From: an uncultured Lachnospiraceae bacterium
GTDB lineage: Bacteria; Bacillota; Clostridia; Lachnospirales; Lachnospiraceae
NCBI GenBank assembly: GCA_947566705.1
Contig: CANOLA010000011.1
Span: forward strand, 1-51,912
Reading direction: 5' to 3'
DNA length: 51,912 bases
Position numbers and translations under genes: made by a program. The stretch's first letter is position 1, and every line of letters starts with the position of its first letter. The notes below the pieces were generated by a model. It searched no databases and was not told the DNA's origin. It saw nothing but the letters and a program-made list of their open reading frames with translations. Shown piece by piece: positions 8,602-16,803 of this stretch.

Positions 8602-9231
8602 TTAAGGCAGACTGTAGCGGGGTTTCAGAATAATTGTCCCGTTTTCAACGGCAAGATAAGGAGCCTGAAGGTTTTCCATCTGGTTATACTGCTCGTCCAG
8701 AAGCTTTCCCAGATGCAGAAGTTTCACATCCTGCTCCTTTTCCTGCTTCTGTAAAAACGACTCCAGGTAACTTCCCAGGTCATCCGGAAGGGACTGCTCT
8801 GCTTCAAACAGAGCATCTATGTCGTCCGTTACACAGACATAGGTATTGCGCGGAAACAGCTCGCTTTTCTGCAGATATTTCAGCATTTTTTCATACTGCT
8901 CCCTTTCCCCTGCCAGGGAAGTGCCAAAAACCAGCACCTTCATATGGTTACAGTCCGCAAGCCTGTTCATTTCCTGGTTGTAACGCCTTACGCTTTCCGC
9001 AAAATTTCCTCCGGCTGCCATGGATATATTGACAGTCCCGGCATCCAGGTCCGTATCATCTTTCTGGCTGAGCTGCGGAAAGCCATAGGCAAAATCCACC
9101 TGCCCGTCCCTGTAATCAACCGCTGCCATCATCGGAAAACAGCGGTCCTCCAGCTCTGTTGCAGTACATGCAGCAAGAATCCATGCACTGGTTAAAACAG
9201 CAGATGCCATCACGGCAATTTTTTTCATCAT
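8602..9231 (-). CDS. gerAC: Ger(x)C-family germinant receptor lipoprotein, short form
   Basis: A 209-residue predicted lipoprotein, last gene of a GerA-type operon. The N-terminal signal ends in a lipobox, LAAC. Residues up to about 180 match the N-terminal domain of Ger(x)C proteins: ELEDRCFPMMAAVDY, the helix with MKVLVFG, then NTYVCVTDD. Usual family length is about 350-400, so the C-terminal half is absent. There is no continuation in another frame before the next promoter at 8544. The gene overlaps gerAB by 4 bp. C subunits help assemble the germinant receptor in the spore inner membrane. Whether this short form works is unknown. Confidence 0.8.
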   Translation of the reverse strand: MMKKIAVMASAVLTSAWILAACTATELEDRCFPMMAAVDYRDGQVDFAYGFPQLSQKDDTDLDAGTVNISMAAGGNFAESVRRYNQEMNRLADCNHMKVLVFGTSLAGEREQYEKMLKYLQKSELFPRNTYVCVTDDIDALFEAEQSLPDDLGSYLESFLQKQEKEQDVKLLHLGKLLDEQYNQMENLQAPYLAVENGTIILKPRYSLP

Positions 9232-10328
9232 CCCTTTTTCCCTGCCTTTCCAAAAATAAGAACTGCTGCCGGAAGCGCCACAAGAAGCGGTCCCGCGAAG
9301 CAGCTGATATAATTTAAAAACATTCCTGTAAAGTCTGTCCGGGCAAACAGTTCCGCTGCCAGAAATACCAGAACCAGCGAAGCGGATAAAAACAGTCTTG
9401 GTCTTTTCACATTTCCTCCTTTTTTAAACAGATGCCGGATGACATCCTGTCCGTAAAATAAAAATACATTTAAAAGGGCAAACAGTGTAAAAAACCAGAT
9501 TCCAATCATAAATGCGTCCAGGCGTTTTAAAAAGCTTCCCTGCAGATGGATGCTGCTCATCAGGGTAACTGCCGGATACTGCATGACAGAAAGCGCCCCC
9601 GCCCCGAAACTTCCAAGTAACACCACATAAAAAACCGCGATAACAGCAACGGCAAACACGATTGCTCCGGCGGCTGCCTTAACCAGCTTTCCCCACTTGT
9701 CCTTCTGTACATAGGAAGGGAAAAAAAGGACAAGAAACACTGGGGAAAAACAAAACATCACGGGCATGCTTCCCTTTGCCACCTGTGACACGGATGTTGT
9801 GAAAAACGGCTGCAGGTAATTGGTATCCACGTCTTTAAATGCAATCACCATCATAATAAGCAGCAGTATAAACAATGCCGGAAACAGCACCTCATACACC
9901 CTTGCCCGGCTCTCAATGCCCCCGGAAACCGCATATCCTGCCACAAGAAGGACAAGGATTAAAATCAGTGTATGGGATTCCCCTCCGATCAGCCCCTGTT
10001 TCATAACATCGGAAAACAGCCATGCCCCGTACCCTGCCATAAGAATAAAATGGACCGTCAGAAAAACAAGTATGGTTTTCCCCAGCCAGACCGGAAGCAA
10101 CTGCTCCATATAGGCTAAAAGATCCGTATTCATGCCCTGCAGAACCCTGCTTAAATACCAGAGATAAATCCCCGCCAGCGCTCCTCCCAGCAGGATGGCA
10201 AATACACCGTCATTTCCTGCAGACGATGCAAGCTGTGCAGGCAGCACCAGAGTGCTTTCCCCGACAAAGTCAAACACAAACAGGCGGAATACCTGGCGTG
10301 TGGATAATTTATTATTATTTGAAAACAT
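9228..10328 (-). CDS. gerAB: GerAB-family spore germination permease
   Basis: A 366-residue integral membrane protein of the amino-acid/polyamine/organocation superfamily type. About ten hydrophobic helices are visible, starting after STRQVFRLFVFDFVGES. GerAB-type subunits bind or sense the germinant in the spore inner membrane. The length fits the family (about 360-370). The ATG at 10328 follows a GGAGGAA site, and the gene lies 5 bp behind gerAA and overlaps gerAC by 4 bp. The germinant cannot be read from the sequence. Confidence 0.92.
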   Translation of the reverse strand: MFSNNNKLSTRQVFRLFVFDFVGESTLVLPAQLASSAGNDGVFAILLGGALAGIYLWYLSRVLQGMNTDLLAYMEQLLPVWLGKTILVFLTVHFILMAGYGAWLFSDVMKQGLIGGESHTLILILVLLVAGYAVSGGIESRARVYEVLFPALFILLLIMMVIAFKDVDTNYLQPFFTTSVSQVAKGSMPVMFCFSPVFLVLFFPSYVQKDKWGKLVKAAAGAIVFAVAVIAVFYVVLLGSFGAGALSVMQYPAVTLMSSIHLQGSFLKRLDAFMIGIWFFTLFALLNVFLFYGQDVIRHLFKKGGNVKRPRLFLSASLVLVFLAAELFARTDFTGMFLNYISCFAGPLLVALPAAVLIFGKAGKKG

Positions 10329-10333
10329 AGTTT

Positions 10334-11824
10334 CTACTTCCTCCTGAGCCGCACACGCTTATCACGCCTTGCATAAATCGGCCGCCGTTTCATCATGCGC
10401 AGCGGCGACCGCCAGATGGAATCCCTCTCATCCTCATAACCGCTTAAATCTGCCCCTACAAATGGCATAAAATAAGGAATTCCAAAGCTTTTCAGCCTTG
10501 AAAGGTGGATAAGGACGGTAAGAAGTCCCAGTAAAAATCCAAAAAATCCCAGCCACGCGGACATGATAATGATATAAAATTTCAGCAGCCGGAAGGAAAA
10601 CGCAAATTCCTCATTCGGAATGGAAAAGGAACAAAGCGCGGTAAACGCAACCACAATTACCACAATCGGACTGACGAGGTTTGCCTCAACCGCCGCCTGT
10701 CCGATAATCAGACCGCCCACAATTCCTATGGTGTTTCCCATGGCTCCGGGCAGGCGCACCCCCGCCTCCCGCAGCAGTTCAAACGAAACTTCCATCAGTA
10801 TGACTTCAAGCGCCGCCGGAAACGGCACCCCGATACGCGCTTCCCAGAAAGAAAGCAAAAGCGGCGTCGGCAGTATCTGGGTATGGAAATTGGTAACTGC
10901 AAGGTAAAGCCCCGGAAATGTCATGGCAAGAAAAGACGCCATGTAACGCAGCAGGCGCGCAAAAGTCGCCACTTCAAAACGGTTGTAATAATCATCGCTT
11001 GTCTTTAAAAACGAATTAAAATCGGTTGGCAGAATTAATGCCGTCGGTGAATTATCGGAAAGCAGCACCACCCGTCCCTCCAGCACTGCAATTGCCGCAC
11101 GGTCCGGCCTCTGCGTTGTCTGGAACTGCGGAAACGGGGAATACCACTTGGTTTCTGCAAGCTGTTCAATGATTCCGCTGTCCATCACCCCGTCAATCTC
11201 GTACGCTTCCACCCGCTTCTTGATTTCCTCCAGAACCGACGGATAAATAAGGTCATCCATATAAACCAGGTCAACCGCCGTATGGGAACGAAGTCCCTGG
11301 TTTAATTCCTGTACTTTTACCCGGTTTGACCGGATACGCTTACGGATTAATGCCGTATTCATTTTTATGGAATCCGTAAATCCCTCCTTGGAACCGCGGA
11401 TAACTTTTTCTGAATCCGGCTCTTTTACCCCTGCACCGGGATATCCCTTGTCTGCAATCTTTAATGCCTTATCATAGCCGTCAACAAATAAAACGGCGTC
11501 CCCGGTCAGCATTCCTGCCGCCGCATCCTCCACATATTCAAACGGCGTCACATCGGAAATCCCCATGGCATTTGCATCCAGCACAAAATTAATGTCTGCA
11601 CCGGGAGTCTGCCCCAGAAATGCAAGGGCGCGCCCTAATGCAGTCGTTTCCAGAAGCATATTGCTGACTGCCACCTCAATATAGGCAAGAAAACAGCGGG
11701 TCTTTTTCTCGCTGCCAAGCCACATTTCCTTCATTTTTATGTCTGCACAGTCTGCAAACAGTTTTTTGTAAGCGTCTATATTTTTTTGTATGTCTGTAGA
11801 TATTTTTGTCTTTTCATCACTCAT
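10334..11824 (-). CDS. gerAA: GerAA-family spore germination protein
   Basis: About 496 residues. A large hydrophilic N-terminal region (1-270) carries EVAVSNMLLETTALGRALAF and the block YMDDLIYPSVLEEIKKR. A membrane domain of four to five helices with FPGLYLAVTNFHTQILPT and LREAGVRLPGAMGN follows, then a basic C-terminal tail rich in Arg and Lys. These are classic GerA-family signatures. It is the first gene of a three-gene receptor operon, expected to be expressed in the forespore. The start at 11824 is chosen because upstream codons overlap the previous terminator. The ribosome site there is weak. I could not identify a convincing sigma-G promoter. Confidence 0.93.
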   Translation of the reverse strand: MSDEKTKISTDIQKNIDAYKKLFADCADIKMKEMWLGSEKKTRCFLAYIEVAVSNMLLETTALGRALAFLGQTPGADINFVLDANAMGISDVTPFEYVEDAAAGMLTGDAVLFVDGYDKALKIADKGYPGAGVKEPDSEKVIRGSKEGFTDSIKMNTALIRKRIRSNRVKVQELNQGLRSHTAVDLVYMDDLIYPSVLEEIKKRVEAYEIDGVMDSGIIEQLAETKWYSPFPQFQTTQRPDRAAIAVLEGRVVLLSDNSPTALILPTDFNSFLKTSDDYYNRFEVATFARLLRYMASFLAMTFPGLYLAVTNFHTQILPTPLLLSFWEARIGVPFPAALEVILMEVSFELLREAGVRLPGAMGNTIGIVGGLIIGQAAVEANLVSPIVVIVVAFTALCSFSIPNEEFAFSFRLLKFYIIIMSAWLGFFGFLLGLLTVLIHLSRLKSFGIPYFMPFVGADLSGYEDERDSIWRSPLRMMKRRPIYARRDKRVRLRRK

Positions 11825-11881
11825 AACACAAGTTTTCCCAATTATGGGGAAAATATGTCTTTTACTTCTGAAAAACGTACA

Positions 11882-11933
11882 AAAAAGCATCCAAACCGTC
11901 TGTGTCCTGTCACAAACGGTTTAAATGCTTTTT
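11882..11933. terminator. terminator after tetR, before the ger operon
   Basis: A two-part inverted repeat: AAAAAGCAT (11882-11890) pairs with ATGCTTTTT (11925-11933), and AAACCGT (11893-11899) pairs with ACGGTTT (11916-11922). A T tract follows on the minus strand. It ends the RND-tetR transcript and is symmetrical enough to work in both directions. Confidence 0.85.
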
Positions 11934-11972
11934 CTTCATAAAATGAAATTATTTTTCATGCACTGTCTGAAA

Positions 11973-12608
11973 CTATGACAGCATCTTTATCATTCCTTCA
12001 TATGCATATTCACGGACCTCTTCATACGGCATCGGGAAAAAAGATTTTTCACTCTTCTCCCCAAATGTCATTGCCACCTGCAGAATCATTGTCGCAAATG
12101 CCATACGGCGCCTGATCATATCCGTCTGGGTAAAATCACCTTCACAAAATCCCTGCTCCATCAGGTAATCAATCCCGGATGTCATGTAATCTTTCATACC
12201 ATCAAGCAGATTATGAAATCTGCCGCTGTTTACATCACAAAGCCTTTTCTCACTTCCAATGCACACCCTCAGCATCTGGATAAACGTCATATGGTATTCC
12301 CCGTGTCCATGCAGCCAGTCCAGTATCCTGTGCATTTTATCACAGAACCCTTCTGTCTGTTTCAGGATAACCTCCAGTTCCTGCAGCAGTTTCCCGTAGT
12401 CATAAAACAGCGCAACCACAATCAGTTCCTCACGGGAGGAAAAATAACTGTACGCAGTCCCTTTTCCAATACCGGCACGTTCCGTAATCATCTGCACGGT
12501 TATGGAATTTAAGTCGGCTTTTTCCGCAATCAGTTTACTTACTGCCTCAAACATCCTCTTAACTTTCTCCGGCGGACGAAAAAGCATCTCCACACCCATG
12601 TTTTCCAT
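11973..12608 (-). CDS. TetR/AcrR-family transcriptional repressor of the RND pump
   Basis: A 211-residue protein with an N-terminal TetR helix-turn-helix: ITVQMITERAGIGKGTAYSYFSSREEL at about residues 36-62. An all-helical ligand and dimerisation domain follows. It is the second gene of the pump operon. The pump stop and this start share one base (TGATG), and GGAGGAA lies five bases before the ATG. A perfect 18-bp palindrome sits just downstream of the operon promoter, so autogenous repression relieved by a pump substrate is the natural inference. The inducer is unknown. Confidence 0.92.
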   Translation of the reverse strand: MENMGVEMLFRPPEKVKRMFEAVSKLIAEKADLNSITVQMITERAGIGKGTAYSYFSSREELIVVALFYDYGKLLQELEVILKQTEGFCDKMHRILDWLHGHGEYHMTFIQMLRVCIGSEKRLCDVNSGRFHNLLDGMKDYMTSGIDYLMEQGFCEGDFTQTDMIRRRMAFATMILQVAMTFGEKSEKSFFPMPYEEVREYAYEGMIKMLS

Positions 12609-15600
12609 CAGAGTTCCTCCTCCACCATGCTCTTTTCGCGGTTGAATGCATCATAGATACACGGAATGACGATCAGTGTCAGAACCGTTCCATACAACAG
12701 TCCGCCGATGATGGTTATTGCCATCGGACGCATCATGACCGAACCCTCGCTCGTGCCAAGCGCCGTGGTAAACATGGCAAGAACTGTCGTCAGCGTTGTC
12801 ATCAGAATCGGACGGATTCGTGTGATTCCTGCCTCAATAATTGCCTCTTTCTTTGAAACGCCTTCCCTCCGCTGCTGGTTAATATAGTCAATAAGCACAA
12901 TACCATTGTTTACAATCAGTCCGGAAAGCATGATAAGTCCCAGCATGGAAATAACATTGAGCTCCTGTCCGGTTAAAAGCAGCGCGATAAAACCGCCGGT
13001 AAATGCAAGCGGAATGGAAAACATAATGATAAACGGTGACGTAAGGGACTGGAACTGCACCACCATTATCAGATAGATAAAGATTACTGCAAGAAGCATC
13101 ATCAGCCCCAGCTGGCTCATGGAATCGTTAATTGTCTCATCCTCACCCGCCATTTCCACATTGTATCCTTCCGGAATTTTCAGTTTGTCAATTTCTTTCT
13201 GCACACTGTCACTGACAAGCGTGATATTATGTTCCTCATCAATTCCGCAGGACACCGTCAGGTATCTGGTCTGCGAATCACGGCTGATGGTACTTAAAGT
13301 CGTTGTTTCCTCCATCTTACATATCTTTGTAAGCGGAATTTCTTTTTCTTTGCCTTCTTTGTCCGTATGCGTAAATTTAAGCTTTCGGATATCTTCCAGT
13401 TTCGGATCTTCCTGCTCCTTTGTCTGAAGATAAACGGCATAGTCCTTAATATCCGTGGAAATCGTTGTTACGCTGCGGCTGTCCGCCAGACCTGCATACA
13501 CAAGCTGGTAAACCTGCGCCACGGTCATTCCATACTCCGCTGCTTTTTCCTTATCCACCTTTATTTCCAGCTGCGGGGTCGCCACATCCAGTCCGTCGTC
13601 CACATCAACGGTACCTTCCGTCTTTTCCAGAATTTCTGCCACATCCGCTGCAAGTTTCTGTAATTTATCCAGGTCATTCCCCTGAATATTAATGGACAAT
13701 CCGCTTCCAAAAAAGGAGGTCATATCCATGGAAGAAGCACTGGTTGATACTTCACACTCCTCCATATTTTCCGTGCGCTTTACGATTTCATCAGATACAT
13801 CGGAAGCCTTAACCCCTGACTCTTCATCCAGCAGAATATACATGCTCACGCTTTCATTTCCGCCGCCCATCAGGCTCATGGTTGAATTTCCGCCCGCCAT
13901 GGCTCCTATTGTGTCAATTCCCTCAATATCTGATATCTTACTGATAACGGAATTTGCCGCATCCCTTAATTCTTTGAAGGTAAGCGTCTCGCCTTCCTTT
14001 GCCGCCACCGTTACGGAAAGCTGGTTTGTTTCCATGTCCATATCCATAAAGTTCATACCCCTGGACAAAGACAGCGCCATGCTTCCGGCAAGAAGCACCA
14101 CTGAAACAATAAAGACAACCGGCTTAAACCGCAGGCATCCGGACAGAAATCCTGCATATATATCCTTAAATGCGTCAAACAGCGGATGCCTGATTTCCTT
14201 CGTGCGCCGCAGCGTTGCCGTGGACAGCGCCGGAACAAATGTAAGCGCCACCACAAGAGAGGCAAGGAGCGTAAATGCAATTGTCAGGGCAAGGTCCACA
14301 AACAGCTGCCTTGTGATTCCCTCTGTAAAAATAATCGGCGCATATACGCTGATAGTGGTAAGGGTGGACGCCACAAGCGCCCCTACCATCTGGTCCGCGC
14401 CCTGTACCGCCGCCTGCTTAATGGAATACCCTTCCCCGCGCAGACGGTAGATATTTTCTATGACGACAATGGAATTATCCACCAGCATTCCGATTCCAAG
14501 CATCAGTCCTGAAAGGGACATCATATTCATCGTGATACCGGTAAAGTACATCAGCACTACCGCCGTAATTACGGAAAGAGGAATCGAGCAGGCAATAACA
14601 ACTGTCGGCTTGAAGTCTTTCAGGAATAAAAACAGTACAATTACGGCAAGTATGGCCCCGACAATCATGTTCTGGAACACACTGTCCACAATCATGTCTA
14701 TGTAGATTCCCTGGTTCATAAGAACCGAAAGATGCAGGTTTTCATCCTCATCGGAAAGTCTGTCAAACTTTTCCAGAATCCGGTCAGCCACTTCACCCGT
14801 GGAATAGCCGGTCTGTTTTTCCATGGACAGCATGATACCTGGATTTCCGTTGATTACGGCATAGGTTTCATCGGAATTATCGGTCATTTCCACATCTGCA
14901 ACATCAGACAGCCGGATAATACCCACATCATCCATGCCAAGGTCCAAAAGAACCAGATCCTTTAATTCATCCATGCTCTTAACGGCTTCCCCGACGCGGA
15001 CCAGGTACTGGGTATCCCCTTCCATCGCATAGCCTGCCGGCATATCAAAATTCTGGGCGGTAAACAGCCCTGACAGTGTGTCTTCGCTTAAAATTTCATT
15101 TAAATCTGCGGAGTCATATGCATTTTTTCTCGCATCATCCAGATTGGACTGCGCGGTTTCCAGGGAAGATGCAGCCGTTGACAGCTCTGCCGAACCGGTG
15201 CTCATTTCCAGTGCGGCAAGCGCGGCGTTTGCGTTTAATGTTTCCAGCGCCTTTGACAGGGAAACCTTTCCGGTCTCCACCTGTTCGAGGGCACTCTCAA
15301 TCGTCGCAATTCCCTGGTTGACCTGCGTCAGCAGCTTTCCGATTTCAGCTGCCGCTTTCGGCAGGTCCTCATAGGTTTCCACTTTAATGCCAAGAGGTTC
15401 AAGCGCGGCAAACATGGTTTTGATTTCTGCATTCAGCGCATCAATCTGTGCCTTTACCTCCGGAAGCTCCACTGCCTGCGGATTCTGCTTTATCATGGTA
15501 ATCAGCCCCTGGTAGATTTCAGACTCCATAAAGGACTGGATGCCGCTTTGAATCTGCTTTAGGGACTTCTGCTGTTCTTTTAATTCTTTTAACTGTTTCT

Positions 15601-16369
15601 TTAAGTCCTTTTCTGTTTTTTCCAGTTCCTCCTGCTTTGCCATTGCCTGGTTAATGGCAGAGCTTAACTGGTCTTTTCCGGAGTCAAGGGAAGACTGGCC
15701 GTTCTCCACCTTATTCTTTCCGTCATCTATTTCCGCCTGTGCATCATCAAACTCTTTATCAATGCTCTTTCGGATTTTTTTGTTCAGTGCCTTTATTTTA
15801 TCCTCATTCATTGTAACCTGGATGCTTTCTTCCAGCTGTCCGGTTGTTGTGACGGACGCCACGCCCTCTATACTCTCTATGGACGGGACCAGGTCGTTTT
15901 CTACATAGTCTGAAATTTCAGATGCATCCATCCCGTCAACATCAACTGCCGCAGCAAGAACCGGAAGCATATCCGGGTTTATTTTCATAATAATCGGTGT
16001 TCCGACGGAATCCTCCCACTGCCCCGAAATCTGGTCCAGACTCTGCTGGATCTCAATAACAACAGAATCCATGTTGGCATTCTGCTCATACTCCAGTGTA
16101 ACAATGGAATAACTGTTATAGGATATGGAACGGATTTCCTTGATATTTGATGTGGTTGCCATTGCAGCCTCGATGGGCGCAGTAACATCCTTTTCTACTT
16201 TTTCCGGACTCGCCCCGATATCTGTGGTAATTACCAGCGCATACTGCATGCTCATTTCCGGTAAAAGATCCGTTGTCATTTTTGACAGCGAAACCACGCC
16301 GAGCACGATTACCAGCAGTACACCCACCAGCACGGTAAACGGCCGTTTGACACTGTACTTTGAAATCAT
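12608..16369 (-). CDS. RND-superfamily efflux permease with a long coiled-coil insertion
   Basis: A 1253-residue AcrB-like proton-driven exporter; the usual length is about 1030-1060. The N-terminal helix, two large extracytoplasmic loops and twelve helices are recognisable. The TM4 motif reads GIGMLVDNSIVVIENI (second relay Asp replaced by Asn). The TM10 region reads SGLIVNNGIVLIDYI, where AcrB has its relay Lys. Residues about 196-425 are an extra, highly charged Q/E/K-rich helical segment inserted in the first loop, where AcrB has its docking domain. No adaptor or outer-membrane gene is nearby, as expected in a monoderm. AGGAGG precedes the ATG. The substrate is unknown. Confidence 0.93.
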   Translation of the reverse strand: MISKYSVKRPFTVLVGVLLVIVLGVVSLSKMTTDLLPEMSMQYALVITTDIGASPEKVEKDVTAPIEAAMATTSNIKEIRSISYNSYSIVTLEYEQNANMDSVVIEIQQSLDQISGQWEDSVGTPIIMKINPDMLPVLAAAVDVDGMDASEISDYVENDLVPSIESIEGVASVTTTGQLEESIQVTMNEDKIKALNKKIRKSIDKEFDDAQAEIDDGKNKVENGQSSLDSGKDQLSSAINQAMAKQEELEKTEKDLKKQLKELKEQQKSLKQIQSGIQSFMESEIYQGLITMIKQNPQAVELPEVKAQIDALNAEIKTMFAALEPLGIKVETYEDLPKAAAEIGKLLTQVNQGIATIESALEQVETGKVSLSKALETLNANAALAALEMSTGSAELSTAASSLETAQSNLDDARKNAYDSADLNEILSEDTLSGLFTAQNFDMPAGYAMEGDTQYLVRVGEAVKSMDELKDLVLLDLGMDDVGIIRLSDVADVEMTDNSDETYAVINGNPGIMLSMEKQTGYSTGEVADRILEKFDRLSDEDENLHLSVLMNQGIYIDMIVDSVFQNMIVGAILAVIVLFLFLKDFKPTVVIACSIPLSVITAVVLMYFTGITMNMMSLSGLMLGIGMLVDNSIVVIENIYRLRGEGYSIKQAAVQGADQMVGALVASTLTTISVYAPIIFTEGITRQLFVDLALTIAFTLLASLVVALTFVPALSTATLRRTKEIRHPLFDAFKDIYAGFLSGCLRFKPVVFIVSVVLLAGSMALSLSRGMNFMDMDMETNQLSVTVAAKEGETLTFKELRDAANSVISKISDIEGIDTIGAMAGGNSTMSLMGGGNESVSMYILLDEESGVKASDVSDEIVKRTENMEECEVSTSASSMDMTSFFGSGLSINIQGNDLDKLQKLAADVAEILEKTEGTVDVDDGLDVATPQLEIKVDKEKAAEYGMTVAQVYQLVYAGLADSRSVTTISTDIKDYAVYLQTKEQEDPKLEDIRKLKFTHTDKEGKEKEIPLTKICKMEETTTLSTISRDSQTRYLTVSCGIDEEHNITLVSDSVQKEIDKLKIPEGYNVEMAGEDETINDSMSQLGLMMLLAVIFIYLIMVVQFQSLTSPFIIMFSIPLAFTGGFIALLLTGQELNVISMLGLIMLSGLIVNNGIVLIDYINQQRREGVSKKEAIIEAGITRIRPILMTTLTTVLAMFTTALGTSEGSVMMRPMAITIIGGLLYGTVLTLIVIPCIYDAFNREKSMVEEEL

Positions 16370-16406
16370 AGCTTAACCTCCTGACTTGAACATCGATTGC
16401 ATTTAT

Positions 16407-16424
16407 TGACCGACCGGTCGGTCA
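16407..16424. promoter_or_regulatory. TetR-type operator, perfect 18-bp palindrome
   Basis: TGACCGACCGGTCGGTCA is fully self-complementary. It covers roughly +4 to +21 of the RND-tetR transcript if the start is near 16428. This is the expected place and shape for repression by the TetR-family protein encoded at the end of the operon. Confidence 0.9.
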
Positions 16425-16435
16425 GTTTCGTTTTC

Positions 16436-16463
16436 ATTATACGCGACAGGATAAGATTTACAA
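16436..16463 (-). promoter_or_regulatory. promoter of the RND-tetR operon
   Basis: TATAAT at 16436-16441 and TTGTAA at 16458-16463 are separated by 16 bp on the minus strand. The palindromic operator lies immediately downstream, and the AGGAGG site and ATG (16369) follow. Confidence 0.82.
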
Positions 16464-16539
16464 GCCAAACTTCTTATTTTTTACATTTATTTTAGATTTT
16501 ATACAGACCTGGGAAATAATTTCCATGAAACTTGCATAC

Positions 16540-16569
16540 AAAAAGCAGGGATGATACCGTCCCTGCTTT
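16540..16569. terminator. terminator of the 42-codon peptide gene
   Basis: AAAGCAGGGA (16542-16551) pairs perfectly with TCCCTGCTTT (16560-16569) around an 8-nt loop. The minus strand continues with a T run. It separates the peptide gene from the RND promoter. Confidence 0.88.
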
Positions 16570-16577
16570 CTGCTTCA

Positions 16578-16706
16578 TTATTCTTCTTCAAGACTCTCTT
16601 CATCCACAATTGCTGCAGATGCGCCTGATACGGCTGCAATGACTGCAATCAGCGCTCCAAGAACCGCAACGCCTGCCACTGCCCCGATGATAAATAATAC
16701 TTCCAT
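16578..16706 (-). CDS. 42-residue hydrophobic peptide with acidic tail
   Basis: Translation from the ATG at 16706 gives MEVLFIIGAVAG, then an Ala/Val/Ile/Gly-rich membrane-length segment up to about residue 30. It ends in the acidic tail VDEESLEEE and a TAA stop at 16578-16580. GGGAG lies about nine bases upstream. It has its own near-consensus promoter (16741-16769) and a strong terminator (16540-16569), so it forms a complete small transcription unit. One membrane helix and an acidic cytoplasmic or external tail are predicted. I recognise no family. Candidates are a small membrane regulator, a toxin-like peptide or a secreted peptide precursor; none is shown. Confidence 0.7.
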   Translation of the reverse strand: MEVLFIIGAVAGVAVLGALIAVIAAVSGASAAIVDEESLEEE

Positions 16707-16740
16707 CTTTCTTTCTCCCGGATTCTTTTATGATATATCC

Positions 16741-16769
16741 AGTATAGCACATGCCAGAGGCTGGTACAA
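16741..16769 (-). promoter_or_regulatory. promoter of the 42-codon peptide gene
   Basis: TTGTAC at 16764-16769 and TATACT at 16741-16746 are separated by 17 bp on the minus strand. The start would be near 16734, leaving a leader of about 28 bases. Confidence 0.78.
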
Positions 16770-16803
16770 GCTTTAGTTCAAATAATGTCAGCCTCGGAAA
16801 ATT

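Noticed and set aside
11825-11880. Sigma-G promoter for the ger operon
   Set aside because: CATAATT-like strings occur, but no -35 partner at the right spacing was convincing.
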